From Thalassobellus sediminis (GTDB taxonomy: Bacteria; Bacteroidota; Bacteroidia; Flavobacteriales; Flavobacteriaceae): a stretch of 64,000 nt of DNA. The position numbers and the translations under genes were made by a program. The notes beneath the pieces were generated by a model, which saw only the letters and a program-made list of their open reading frames with translations, did no database searches and had not been told where the DNA came from. This document shows positions 25,481 through 34,385 of the stretch, piece after piece; position 1 is the first letter of the stretch; each line of letters opens with the position of its first letter. Location: NCBI RefSeq assembly GCF_044386045.1, contig NZ_JBISCD010000040.1:434001-498000 (forward strand). The letters run 5' to 3'.

Positions 25481-27073
25481 CTACTCTTCTCCCTTACTTA
25501 ACCTAACAACCTCATCAATCATAATATCGCGCTGATTTATAATTTCTTCATAAGCATCAGTACCATATAATTGATTTGCCAAAGTAGCTTTAAGGTATTG
25601 TTTTACCTCATCATGATAAGCCACAAATGTAATTTTAGAATTCATTCTTACATTTATATAATCTTGAAAAGCAAATACCATATCGTCATCTACCTCAAAA
25701 GAATCTATAAAATCTTGTTTGGTAACATCTTGATAAATATTTCTGCTTTTCTCTAATTCTTCAAAAACAAAATACCCAATAAAACCACGACGCTGTAAAA
25801 AAGTAAGCGTTTCATTATGCATCGTATTATCAATAGGTACAAACACATCAGGAATAATACCGCCACCACCGTAAACAACCTTTCCGCCTGGTGTAGTATA
25901 TTTTAAAGAATCGACAACTTCTATTTTTTCAGAATCTAACAACTCACCACTTTGAATTCTCATAGAATATTCGTCGTAATAATCTTTATTTCCATTTTCG
26001 TAAGACCGCTGTATAGAACGACCCGTTGGTGTATAATAACGTGCTACGGTTAAACGCACTGCACTACCATCTCCTAATTCCATTTCGTGTTGCACGAGTC
26101 CCTTACCATAAGAGCGTCTCCCAACAATAGTTCCTTTATCATTATCCTGTAATGCTCCAGCAACAATCTCACTTGCCGAAGCTGAATTTTCATCTATTAG
26201 CACATAAATTTTTCCGTCTTCAAAATCACCTTCATCGGTAGCAAAACTTTCTTCGGTATTCCCGCGTTTATTTTTAGTAAATAATATAAGTTTATCATCT
26301 TCTAAAAACTCATCTACTATTTTTACTGCAATATCTAAAAACCCACCTGGATTCTCTCGTAAATCTAAAGCAATTTCTGTGGCACCTAAATCTTGTAATT
26401 TATCTAAACCTTTTTTAAATTCTCTATACGTACTTTCTGCAAAACGATTTATTTTAATATAACCCAATTTATCGGTTAGCATATAAGCAGCATCAACACT
26501 TTTTAAAGGAATTCTATCACGCTTTAGTTTAAAATCTAAAAGCTCTGGTTCTCCTTTTCTAAAAACTTTTAAATTCACATTAGAATTTATATTTCCTTTA
26601 AGCTTTTTTATGAGTTCGCCGTCATCTAATTTTTCGCCAAACAACGAATCGCCATTTGCCATAACAATTCTATCGCCACCTTTAATACCAGCTTTTTCAC
26701 TTGGACCACCTTCTGTAGTTCTTATAACTGCAATAGAATCTTTATACGTATAAAACTGAATACCAATACCAACAAAATCACCCTTCATATTATCGGAAAC
26801 ACGCTGCATATCTTCTTTAGGAATATATACCGAATGAGGGTCTAAATTTTCTAAAATACCATTTACTGTTACATCAACAATACTATCAGTATTTATATCA
26901 TCAACATAATCGTAATCAATATAATCAATTAGCCTATTAAGCTTATCTTTTTTTGTGTTTTTAGAAAACAATCGTTCTGGCGAATCTGCAAAATTTAACT
27001 TTCCTCCAATAAAAATACCAGCTGCAATGGCAGCACCTAAAATTAAGGGCAAATATTTTTTTTGGTATGACAT
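25481..27073 (-). CDS. S41-family C-terminal processing peptidase
   Basis: The 530-residue product has an N-terminal membrane segment (about 9-24), a helical region, a PDZ domain at about 85-175 (GDFVGIGIQFYTYKDSIAV, GPSEKAGIKGGDRIVMANG) and a tail-specific protease core. The catalytic Ser lies in DENSASASEIVAGALQD and the general-base Lys in GRRSYGKGLVQ. It should cleave the C-termini of periplasmic proteins. The start overlaps the dCMP deaminase stop by one base (TAATG), so the pair is translationally coupled. That pairing is familiar in Flavobacteriaceae although the functions seem unrelated. Confidence 0.93.
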   Translation of the reverse strand: MSYQKKYLPLILGAAIAAGIFIGGKLNFADSPERLFSKNTKKDKLNRLIDYIDYDYVDDINTDSIVDVTVNGILENLDPHSVYIPKEDMQRVSDNMKGDFVGIGIQFYTYKDSIAVIRTTEGGPSEKAGIKGGDRIVMANGDSLFGEKLDDGELIKKLKGNINSNVNLKVFRKGEPELLDFKLKRDRIPLKSVDAAYMLTDKLGYIKINRFAESTYREFKKGLDKLQDLGATEIALDLRENPGGFLDIAVKIVDEFLEDDKLILFTKNKRGNTEESFATDEGDFEDGKIYVLIDENSASASEIVAGALQDNDKGTIVGRRSYGKGLVQHEMELGDGSAVRLTVARYYTPTGRSIQRSYENGNKDYYDEYSMRIQSGELLDSEKIEVVDSLKYTTPGGKVVYGGGGIIPDVFVPIDNTMHNETLTFLQRRGFIGYFVFEELEKSRNIYQDVTKQDFIDSFEVDDDMVFAFQDYINVRMNSKITFVAYHDEVKQYLKATLANQLYGTDAYEEIINQRDIMIDEVVRLSKGEE

Positions 27074-27504
27074 TAAGCTTTTATATCTTCAATTTGTTTA
27101 AGTTTTATTCCTGCTTTTTCTAAGAATTTTAATCCAGAATCATCTTTATAACCTTCTTTATAAACCACCTTTACAATACCTGCTTGATGGATTAACTTAC
27201 TACACTCTTTACAAGGCGACATAGTTATATAAAGCGTCGCGCCTTTACAAGATTGTGTAGACGCAGCTACTTTTAAAATAGCATTTGCCTCGGCATGTAA
27301 CACATACCATTTGGTGTAGCCTTCATCATCTTCACAAAAATTTTCAAATCCAGATGGCGTACCGTTATACCCATCAGAAATAATCATTCTATCCTTTACA
27401 ATAAGTGCTCCTACTTGTCTACGGTTACAATACGACAATTTCCCCCACTCTTGTGCAATTCTCAAATAAGCCTTATCGTACTTAAGTTGTTTATTTTTTG
27501 GCAT
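27073..27504 (-). CDS. Deoxycytidylate (dCMP) deaminase
   Basis: The 143-residue product belongs to the cytidine/deoxycytidylate deaminase zinc family. The zinc site is visible as HAEANAIL (His and catalytic Glu) and PCKECSK (PCxxC), with SDGYNGTPSGFENFCEDDEGY being the substrate loop typical of dCMP deaminases (ComEB type). It makes dUMP for thymidylate synthesis. It is cytosolic and first in a two-gene unit with the S41 peptidase. The start is ATG 27504. Confidence 0.92.
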   Translation of the reverse strand: MPKNKQLKYDKAYLRIAQEWGKLSYCNRRQVGALIVKDRMIISDGYNGTPSGFENFCEDDEGYTKWYVLHAEANAILKVAASTQSCKGATLYITMSPCKECSKLIHQAGIVKVVYKEGYKDDSGLKFLEKAGIKLKQIEDIKA

Positions 27505-27572
27505 TAAATTTTTTTAATTATGGCGTTTCCCTCATTTAAAATTTTACGTTTTAAAAAGAAACCATTTAACAA

Positions 27573-27640
27573 TTCGGGTCAGGCTTTTCGTTACAATCTT
27601 TTGCAAAAAAGCAAAAGGATTTTCACTGCAATCCTTAACG
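27573..27640. repeat. Hairpin-rich intergenic element, probably a dispersed flavobacterial repeat
   Basis: In a non-coding gap, CTTTTGC (27598-27604) pairs with GCAAAAG (27611-27617), and AGGATT (27616-27621) pairs with AATCCT (27630-27635), giving two overlapping alternative hairpins. The string from GGGTCAGGCTTTTCG to CTTAACGC resembles an intergenic repeat I recall from many Flavobacteriaceae genomes. Only one copy is in this window, so the repeat status rests on memory. Confidence 0.5.
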
Positions 27641-27713
27641 CAAAATAATATAACGAAGATACTTAGTTCGTATTTTAATTACAATGCAAGTTCGTTAAAG
27701 TTTTATGAAAGTT

Positions 27714-28304
27714 TTATGATAAAAAATCACTGTTTAAAATCATAGGAATAACTAAACCAACTACTATAGCAGAAATTACCATTATCCAATCGCGTTTAGA
27801 AAATCTAAAAATAGTTTGCACTAAATAGCCCAAAAACAGCACTATAAACACAATAATAACTTGCGAGAATTCAATACCCAAAGCAAACTCAAACAATAAT
27901 AGTAATTTACTATCTGTATCTCCTAAAAGCATTTTAAACTCGCGTGCAAAACCTAAACCATGCACTAATCCAAAAAACAAAGTAGATAAAAATAAAACGC
28001 CTACCTTTTCTTTTTGCGCCCCTTTTCCTGCTGTAAACACATTAAAAAGAGCAACAATTAAAATAGTAACCGGAATTAAAAATTCGACAATTTCACCATT
28101 AACACTAACGACATTGTATGCTGCTAAAACTAATGAGAGTGTATGTCCTAATGTAAACATAGAAACCAACAATAAAGCACGTTTCCAGTCTTTAAAAACA
28201 TAGGGAACTGTTAGTACAATAAGAAATAAAACATGATCGTAAGCATTAATATCTAGAACATGGTTAATACCGTATTCTACATTAAACCAAAAGTTTTCAA
28301 GCAT
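27714..28304 (-). CDS. HupE/UreJ family membrane protein
   Basis: The 196-residue product has six or seven hydrophobic segments and the conserved histidine motifs of this family: INAYDHVLFLIVL near the N-terminus, MFTLGHTLSLVLAA, FFGLVHGLGFAREF, and a late EFSQVIIV. HupE proteins are linked to nickel uptake for hydrogenase or urease; Bacteroidota versions usually have no such neighbours, and none are visible here. The substrate is therefore open (nickel, cobalt or another metal). It is a single gene on the minus strand. Confidence 0.85.
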   Translation of the reverse strand: MLENFWFNVEYGINHVLDINAYDHVLFLIVLTVPYVFKDWKRALLLVSMFTLGHTLSLVLAAYNVVSVNGEIVEFLIPVTILIVALFNVFTAGKGAQKEKVGVLFLSTLFFGLVHGLGFAREFKMLLGDTDSKLLLLFEFALGIEFSQVIIVFIVLFLGYLVQTIFRFSKRDWIMVISAIVVGLVIPMILNSDFLS

Positions 28305-28455
28305 AATAATTAAATTTAGGGTGGTTCAAATATACAATTAATTAGATGTATTTAAAATCATACTATTCTTATCTGTTGTTAAAACAAATAGCATCATATA
28401 AATAATATTTTCAATTTGATTAGCGTTTACTTAATTAAAAAATAAACTATTAATA

Positions 28456-28463
28456 TATCTTTG
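28456..28463 (+). promoter_or_regulatory. -7 promoter element of the 172-residue lipoprotein gene
   Basis: TATCTTTG matches TAnnTTTG. A start near 28467 predicts a leader of about 60 nt. Confidence 0.45.
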
Positions 28464-28528
28464 TAAATCATCTAGAACTAAATCTTTTTTCAAAGCATGT
28501 AATTAAAAGATGTAATTAATAAAAACAC

Positions 28529-29047
28529 ATGAATATTAAATTTTTAGCAGCACTTAGTTTATTTGTAATTTTTCTCTCTTGTAAACAAAAAGAAGAAACT
28601 AATTTAGAGAATAATAAAGACACTAATACAATTAGTGGTATAACAGAAAAAGATATTTCTAAACTAAATTATATTGAATTTGCTCTAGATAAAAAAACCG
28701 AAAAAGCCATTGAAGATTGGAATGATTATAAAGAATTACAGATTATTGTAACCAATGTTAAAAAAGGCGATTTAAGTTATTTTGATAATGAGGAAGACCC
28801 AATAAAGGAGCTTATGAAAAATGCTATACAAACTATTCCTAGCATAGTAAATACCGATCCTATTTTAGCAAGAATAACAGTTTTAGAAACAAAACTTTAC
28901 AAACTAGAAGATGTATCGACATTATTATCTACTAGTAAAAAAGAATTACTGGAAAGTATAAAAGAGTTTTTAGAATCTTTTTCTAACCTTAATTTTCAAA
29001 TGAATAAAAAAATAGAAAATGACAATCAGAATATTGAAAAGCCTTAA
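28529..29047 (+). CDS. Uncharacterised surface-type lipoprotein
   Basis: The 172-residue product has a lipobox (FLSC, Cys18) followed by KQKEETN, an export-signal-like charged stretch that in Flavobacteriia often places lipoproteins on the cell surface. The mature protein is almost all alpha-helical and Lys/Glu-rich, with no known motif. It is a single gene closed by a strong bidirectional terminator. I do not recognise the family and give no function. Confidence 0.75.
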   Translation: MNIKFLAALSLFVIFLSCKQKEETNLENNKDTNTISGITEKDISKLNYIEFALDKKTEKAIEDWNDYKELQIIVTNVKKGDLSYFDNEEDPIKELMKNAIQTIPSIVNTDPILARITVLETKLYKLEDVSTLLSTSKKELLESIKEFLESFSNLNFQMNKKIENDNQNIEKP

Positions 29048-29063
29048 AAATTATTTTCAATAA

Positions 29064-29100
29064 AAAAGAGGCGTTTTTAATTTAGAAACGCCTCTTTTTT
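29064..29100. terminator. Bidirectional terminator between lipoprotein and TPR genes
   Basis: GAGGCGTTT (29068-29076) and AAACGCCTC (29086-29094) form a 9-bp stem with A-rich flanks on one side and T-rich on the other. It serves both converging genes. Confidence 0.9.
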
Positions 29101-29113
29101 ATTTAATAACTTG

Positions 29114-29836
29114 TTATTTGTTATTATTTTTAGATTGTGCAGCCTGTGCTTGTAGGGCTTGTTTTTGCCTTAACAACTCTGTTTTTGTTAATTGAATTAA
29201 ATTAAAATTAGGTGCCGTTTTTAAAGCCGCATCTAAAATGTCTACAGCGGCATCAATATTTGCTTTTGTGTCTTTATTAAAAGTACATAATGCATTTAAA
29301 TACATAAAAGCTGCCTTTAAAGAAACTTCGTATGGTGTTTGTGTTTCATAAAACGCCTTTTTCATATCATCTTTAGCATTTGCTAAACCATAATTAATAT
29401 GTTTTTCTGCTCCAGGAATATTTTGTATCTGCAAATTAAGTTCTGCTAATTCATAAGCAACTTTAGCATCTGGATTACGTTTAAACATTTCTTCAAAATG
29501 ACCAATAGCCATTTTTGGCTGCTTTAAAGCTTTTAATGAAATAGCCTTTACCTCAACAGCAATTTCAGAATCATCAACTTTTCTTTCTACACCAATAGTA
29601 TTTAATGCTTGTGAATATTTCCCCTCAGACATATATATATAGGCCAAAGTATCTTTTCTTGCTTCAGAAGACGATAATACATTTAAATGTGTCATCGCGT
29701 TTATAATACCTTGCACATCGCCTTGGGCCTTCATTTGCTTATAATAAGCTTCATAATGTTTTAGTAAATTTGTGTTTTCTTGAGCACCTAAATGCATACT
29801 TCCCACCAATAATAGCAACGCTAGTAATTTTTTCAT
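29114..29836 (-). CDS. Exported tetratricopeptide-like repeat protein
   Basis: The 240-residue product has a signal peptide (to about residue 19, HLGAQ) and a helical-repeat body with TPR-like periodicity: YIYMSEGKYSQALNTI, KALKQPKMAIGHFEEMFKRNPDAKVAYELAELNLQ, and a C-terminal AAVDILDAALKTAPNFNL. It ends in a Gln/Ala/Asn-rich tail. It is probably a periplasmic scaffold for protein contacts. No partner is suggested by the neighbours, and it is monocistronic. Confidence 0.82.
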   Translation of the reverse strand: MKKLLALLLLVGSMHLGAQENTNLLKHYEAYYKQMKAQGDVQGIINAMTHLNVLSSSEARKDTLAYIYMSEGKYSQALNTIGVERKVDDSEIAVEVKAISLKALKQPKMAIGHFEEMFKRNPDAKVAYELAELNLQIQNIPGAEKHINYGLANAKDDMKKAFYETQTPYEVSLKAAFMYLNALCTFNKDTKANIDAAVDILDAALKTAPNFNLIQLTKTELLRQKQALQAQAAQSKNNNK

Positions 29837-30134
29837 TTGTTAGTTTTAATTGTTATCAATAATCAAATGTAACATTCATATAATAATTCCTGATTATAAG
29901 TGAATTTTTATATACGCATATTTCATCATTTTATTTCTTATTTAATGTGATAAAACTATAAAAAATTAACATTTAAACTCTTAAAAGAATGCTAATTATT
30001 TTAATTATTATGCCCTTTATGAAACTATTCAAACAAAAAAACACTAAAAGTCGCCCATATCCTATTTTAGAAATTAACTTTTTTAGGTATTCTAAAATTA
30101 AATATCTATATTTAAGATTACTAAATTATTAATT
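29837..30134. other. Spacer between the TPR and CBS genes
   Basis: This AT-rich divergent spacer contains an inverted repeat ATTTTAGAA (30064-30072) / TTCTAAAAT (30090-30098), 37 nt before the CBS gene start, which may fold in its leader. A 47-codon frame at 29989-30132 is present but judged chance. Confidence 0.4.
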
Positions 30135-30602
30135 ATGGGGATAAAGAGTTTTCAAGGAGCCAGAAGGCAACAAGCAAATATAACAGACAATACACCTTTA
30201 AAGGTTAGTGATTATATGACTACAAATTTAATTACGTTTACTCCTAATCAAACTATTGAAAGTGTGATGCAGGCATTAATTAAAAACAGAATTTCTGGTG
30301 GGCCTGTTGTAAATGAAAAAAATGAATTAATTGGTATTATATCTGAAGGTGATTGTATAAAACAAATAAGTGAAAGTCGTTACTACAATATGCCCATGCA
30401 AGATAAAACTATTGAAAAACACATGGCTTTAAATGTTGAAACTATTGATGGCAACATGAATATTTTTGATGCTGCCAACAAGTTTTTAAATGCTAAAAGA
30501 CGCCGTTTTCCTATTGTAGAAAACGGTAAATTAGTTGGCCAAATAAGCCAGAAAGATGTGCTCAAAGCTGCTATGAAACTTAAAGGACAAACTTGGAAAT
30601 AA
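30135..30602 (+). CDS. CBS-domain pair protein
   Basis: The 155-residue product has two CBS domains in tandem, about 22-78 (VSDYMTTNLITFTPNQTI, GGPVVNEKNELIGIISEGD) and 92-150 (VETIDGNMNIFDAANKFL, RRFPIVENGKLVGQISQKDVL). Such pairs bind adenine nucleotides and act as energy sensors for a partner protein or enzyme. It has no membrane or catalytic part. It stands alone, so the partner is unknown. Confidence 0.9.
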   Translation: MGIKSFQGARRQQANITDNTPLKVSDYMTTNLITFTPNQTIESVMQALIKNRISGGPVVNEKNELIGIISEGDCIKQISESRYYNMPMQDKTIEKHMALNVETIDGNMNIFDAANKFLNAKRRRFPIVENGKLVGQISQKDVLKAAMKLKGQTWK

Positions 30603-30798
30603 CTAGTGCATTTTATTATTCATATTAAGCATATATATCCTAACATAGCTGGTTGGAGGTTTTGACATTAAAATATTGGCAATAAAACTGTAAAAACAAT
30701 TTTACTTACAGGCCTAATAAATCTATTTCCTTTTCTATCCATTTTTATAATAATTACAAGCATTTATAATGTCGTGTTTTTAACATTTTGTATTTAAA

Positions 30799-33225
30799 AT
30801 GAAAAACTTTAAAATTCTTTTTACACTTTTCCTTTTAATTAACTTTTCTTTAAATGCCCAATGGAAAAACAGATACCCAAAAGTTAACGGATATGGGCAT
30901 CATGTTTATTTAGAAGGTTATGAATTACCTGTTTTAAATTCAGGACCTACAGATCCTGCTCCATCACCATTAAACAACCAAGTTGTTTTTTCAGCTAAAG
31001 GTTGGTTATGGATCATGAATTTAGAAACGCAAGAAGCTAAACGCATAACGTTTTCTTCTGGTATGGATTTCAGCCCAAATTGGTCGCCAGATGGAAGTAA
31101 AATCGTTTTTGTTAGAGATAATAGTATGGATACCAGTATCGTATTATTAGACCTAAATACAAAAAAAGAAACTGTTTTAGTTAATTCTGAAGCTTTAGAT
31201 TTAAATCCAATATTTTCAACAAATGGAAAAGATGTGTATTATGCTTCAGCAAAAAACGGATCTCTAGACTTATGGAAAATAAATCTAACGTCATTAGAAA
31301 AGTCAGTTTTAACAAATGATAATGGTCTGGAGCGCCTTCCGGTTCCAACAAAAGAAGGAAACCTTGTATATCTTCGTAAAAATGGGTTTTCTTATGATTC
31401 TATAGAATTATTAGATTTAGACAAAGAAACATCTAATGCTTTGATTGAAGAAAACTTCACATCTCAAGCTTCATTTTCGTTATCAAATGATGACAAAACT
31501 TTAGTTTACACTTGGCCAAATGGCGATGATTACGAACTCAAATTATTAAATATTACGGTTCCAAAAAGCAAAATGTTACTTACCAAAAGTAAAGGGTTAC
31601 CATTATCACCAAAATTTAGTTTTGACGGAAAATGGGTTTACTTTTCTGAAAACAATAAAAATGAAGTTTCAGAATTAAAACGTATTACTATATACGGCGG
31701 TAAGGTAGAAACTTTAGATATTAAAAAATGGAATTGGGGAACAGTTACAGGTAAATTAAAAATAATTAGTCGTGTTGATGAAAAAATAGAAGCTGTTAGA
31801 ATGAATATTATAGACCAAAATGGACATCCTATAATTCCTAATACTGGCTTGGTACATTCTGAAGGGCAAAACGGTATTGTTTTTTTCTATTCACCTGGAG
31901 AAATTGAAATAGAAGCACCACTTGGTACGCTTACAATTACTAGTGTTCATGGGTTTTCAACTGTTAAAACAACAAAAACCATTATATTCGAAACAGACAA
32001 TACAACAACAGAAATAGATTTAAATAGAATTTGGAATGCTAAAAAAGATGGTTGGTATGCAGCTGACGCACATTTTCATCTCAATTACGGTGGCACAAGT
32101 CAATTAGAACCAGAAGATATTTTACTTGATCTTAAAGCTGAAGAAATAGATATTGCATTTCCATTATTAGCAAATCTTGGAAATCGATTTCTTGAAGAAG
32201 ATCTTTTTAACTTTAAACATGAGTCCTTACCAATTGTATCAATAGGTCAAGAAACTCGTTCGCATTTTTTAGGCCATTTAAATCTTCTTGGTACTAAAGA
32301 AGTTTACTGGCCATGGGTTTGGGGGCCATATTATGATATTTACGATAAAGAAGATAGGCCAAATGCCGAACCACTTAGATTTGCACATAAACAAGGTGGA
32401 ATAGGAGGTTATGTGCACCCTGTTTCAATAAAAAATCCTTTTCAAGAAAATGGTGGTTATTATATACCTACTGGGTTAGTAGCCGATGCTATTATGGAAG
32501 ATGTTGATATTTTAGAATTAGGATGTTTATGGAGTGATGAAATTGGCACAGCTGCTTTATGGCATGAATTTCTTAATATTGGTATTCCGTTAGCTTTGTC
32601 TGCTGGAAGTGATGTTATGAATGATTTGTATAGAACTATGGCTATTGGAGCCACTCGTGTTTATGCAAAACCAGAAGGAGAATTAACAGTTGTAAATTAT
32701 TTAGAAGCATTAAAAAAAGGAAAAAGTTTTATGACCAATGGACCTCAGCTATTATTTACTGTAGAAAATTTTGAGGTTGGTGATGCTATTAAAACCAAGA
32801 AAAGTAAAGCCAATTGGAAACTTGAAGTACATTCCCCTGTTCCTTATGACAAAGTAGAAATATTTGTGAATGGCGATATAGTTGATACGAAAAAAAGCAA
32901 AAACGGAACTAGCAAAACATATACTGGCAAAATTGAAATTCCAAAGGGCGGATGGATTACAGCAAGAGTTTATGGAAGCAAATCTGTGTGGCCTATGATG
33001 GATAGTTACACCTTTGCAGAGAGCTCTCCTATATGGTTTAACTCTATTGGCAGTACCATGCCAAATACTAAAATTAATGCTGCAAAAAAACTCCTTGAGT
33101 TGTTAGAGTTTTCAGAAAAAACAATAAAGCAAAGCTACAGAAAATCTAAAACACCTAATTTAATGGAGCATTCGGCTAAAGCACGAGCAAAATTAATGGA
33201 TATGATTTCAAAAAACAAGATATAA
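30799..33225 (+). CDS. Exported PD40 propeller-CehA/McbA-type metallohydrolase
   Basis: The 808-residue product begins with a signal peptide (to about residue 20, LNAQ). Residues about 40-320 are TolB/PD40-type propeller repeats (MDFSPNWSPDGSKIVFVRD, FSFDGKWVYFSENN). A linker beta domain follows. From about 410 comes a PHP-like amidohydrolase domain as in CehA/McbA esterases, with the metal-binding DAHFHLNYGG, a His in RSHFLGHLNLLG, GGYVHPV and a late SAGSDVMND Asp. It should hydrolyse an ester or amide in the periplasm or outside the cell; the substrate is unknown. No co-transcribed gene follows. Confidence 0.82.
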   Translation: MKNFKILFTLFLLINFSLNAQWKNRYPKVNGYGHHVYLEGYELPVLNSGPTDPAPSPLNNQVVFSAKGWLWIMNLETQEAKRITFSSGMDFSPNWSPDGSKIVFVRDNSMDTSIVLLDLNTKKETVLVNSEALDLNPIFSTNGKDVYYASAKNGSLDLWKINLTSLEKSVLTNDNGLERLPVPTKEGNLVYLRKNGFSYDSIELLDLDKETSNALIEENFTSQASFSLSNDDKTLVYTWPNGDDYELKLLNITVPKSKMLLTKSKGLPLSPKFSFDGKWVYFSENNKNEVSELKRITIYGGKVETLDIKKWNWGTVTGKLKIISRVDEKIEAVRMNIIDQNGHPIIPNTGLVHSEGQNGIVFFYSPGEIEIEAPLGTLTITSVHGFSTVKTTKTIIFETDNTTTEIDLNRIWNAKKDGWYAADAHFHLNYGGTSQLEPEDILLDLKAEEIDIAFPLLANLGNRFLEEDLFNFKHESLPIVSIGQETRSHFLGHLNLLGTKEVYWPWVWGPYYDIYDKEDRPNAEPLRFAHKQGGIGGYVHPVSIKNPFQENGGYYIPTGLVADAIMEDVDILELGCLWSDEIGTAALWHEFLNIGIPLALSAGSDVMNDLYRTMAIGATRVYAKPEGELTVVNYLEALKKGKSFMTNGPQLLFTVENFEVGDAIKTKKSKANWKLEVHSPVPYDKVEIFVNGDIVDTKKSKNGTSKTYTGKIEIPKGGWITARVYGSKSVWPMMDSYTFAESSPIWFNSIGSTMPNTKINAAKKLLELLEFSEKTIKQSYRKSKTPNLMEHSAKARAKLMDMISKNKI

Positions 33226-33230
33226 GACAA

Positions 33231-33932
33231 TCAAAGTTTTCGTTGTTTTACTTCAATAGCTTCAGGTAAATCTGTAATTATAAGTTTTTGAACTTCATTG
33301 CTTTCTAATGCAGCTATTTTACTGTAATGATATCCTTCAATGGGTTCATTTAAAACTTTCCACTTAGCAATACCACCAACAGATATAGTTTCGCCTATTT
33401 CAATAATTCTTTCAGAATATTTCAATGTTTTATTAAAACCCAACCATGTTTCACTTTCAATTCCAAAATCATTTAAAACCTTTTTAAACTCCGGAGAAGG
33501 ATCATTAAATGTTCCAGAAGAAACACTTTTATCTTCAACCATATAACTATAATAATTACTAATTTCAATAGATGGTTTCACCATAACTAACTCACCCTCT
33601 TTTTCTATAAAAAAATCTTGAATATCTTCCTTTTTAATCAATGTTTTCCATCGTGAGTTTTTACCCGAACTCACTTTCTGTTTAACTTCAAAAATATAGG
33701 CTACACATTGTCTTTTACTATATGGGGAAATAAAAGGGTCTTCAACTTGTAAAACTTTACCAGATACTTTTGTTAGCTCATTATTTTTAAATTGAGAAAT
33801 TCGCTTAGACTTAAATTTTGATAATTTTCTTAAAATAATATTCTTTTTACGAAAATAAATAGCAAAAAAAATAATTATTGCTACCGCTACTACAATCAAA
33901 ATAGGAATCAATATTTCTGTATTTTGTGACAT
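33231..33932 (-). CDS. Membrane-anchored GIDE-domain protein
   Basis: ATG 33932 (MSQNTEILIPILIV) gives 233 residues and is preferred over an upstream TTG. One N-terminal membrane helix (about 8-26) precedes a soluble domain like the GIDE region of mitochondrial E3 ligase MUL1 (KVSGKVLQVEDPFISPYSKR near residue 55, then VAYIFEV, a later YSERIIEIGETISVGGIAKW). No RING finger is present, so it is not a ubiquitin ligase despite the name such proteins often receive. The function in bacteria is unknown. It lies convergent to the metallohydrolase gene, 5 nt from its stop. Confidence 0.72.
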   Translation of the reverse strand: MSQNTEILIPILIVVAVAIIIFFAIYFRKKNIILRKLSKFKSKRISQFKNNELTKVSGKVLQVEDPFISPYSKRQCVAYIFEVKQKVSSGKNSRWKTLIKKEDIQDFFIEKEGELVMVKPSIEISNYYSYMVEDKSVSSGTFNDPSPEFKKVLNDFGIESETWLGFNKTLKYSERIIEIGETISVGGIAKWKVLNEPIEGYHYSKIAALESNEVQKLIITDLPEAIEVKQRKL

Positions 33933-33996
33933 ATCGTTAATTAAAGCCTTTACCAAATAAGTGTATAAATTTCATAAAATGTTACTAACAAAACAT

Positions 33997-34344
33997 TTAT
34001 TCTCGTTTAACCAAAGCGTAATAATCGCCTTCTAATGGTAAATATCCTTGGTCGTAAACAAAATAATATATCGTACCCGCCTTAGTGGTATAAATACTTG
34101 TAAAGTAATTAAAATCGAACCCAGCTTCAATTAGTTTTGCTCTAGATGTTTTTGTTTTTTGTTCTGGATTAAGGGTTTCTAAAATTCTGTAATTTTTTCG
34201 TAGCCTGTTATTCGTATTTCGTATTAAATTCTTACTGTCTTTATTAACTTTATTATTATAAGTATTTCTACATCCATCACTACAAAATTTCTTATCAATC
34301 CTGCCAATAATTTTATCGCCACATTCTAAACATTGTTTTTGCAT
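33997..34344 (-). CDS. Small zinc-ribbon protein
   Basis: The 115-residue product begins with a treble-clef/zinc-ribbon of the DUF2116 kind (CLECGDKIIGRIDKKFCSDG, completed by Cys in CRNTYNN). A Lys/Arg/Asn-rich helical stretch follows, then a compact C-terminal beta part (FDFNYFTSIYTTKAGTIYYF). The four zinc ligands are intact. It may bind nucleic acid, given its positive charge, but this is not established. The neighbouring minus-strand genes (GNAT, HNH) are separate small accessory genes. Confidence 0.78.
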   Translation of the reverse strand: MQKQCLECGDKIIGRIDKKFCSDGCRNTYNNKVNKDSKNLIRNTNNRLRKNYRILETLNPEQKTKTSRAKLIEAGFDFNYFTSIYTTKAGTIYYFVYDQGYLPLEGDYYALVKRE

Positions 34345-34385
34345 TTATTTAATTATTTAGTTGTTTTTATATTGCTAAAAGCTTA

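Noticed and set aside
29989..30132. 47-codon frame before the CBS gene
   Set aside because: AT-rich chance-like composition, an inverted repeat inside, no motif and no ribosome-binding site; ends 2 nt before the CBS start but shows nothing like a conserved protein.
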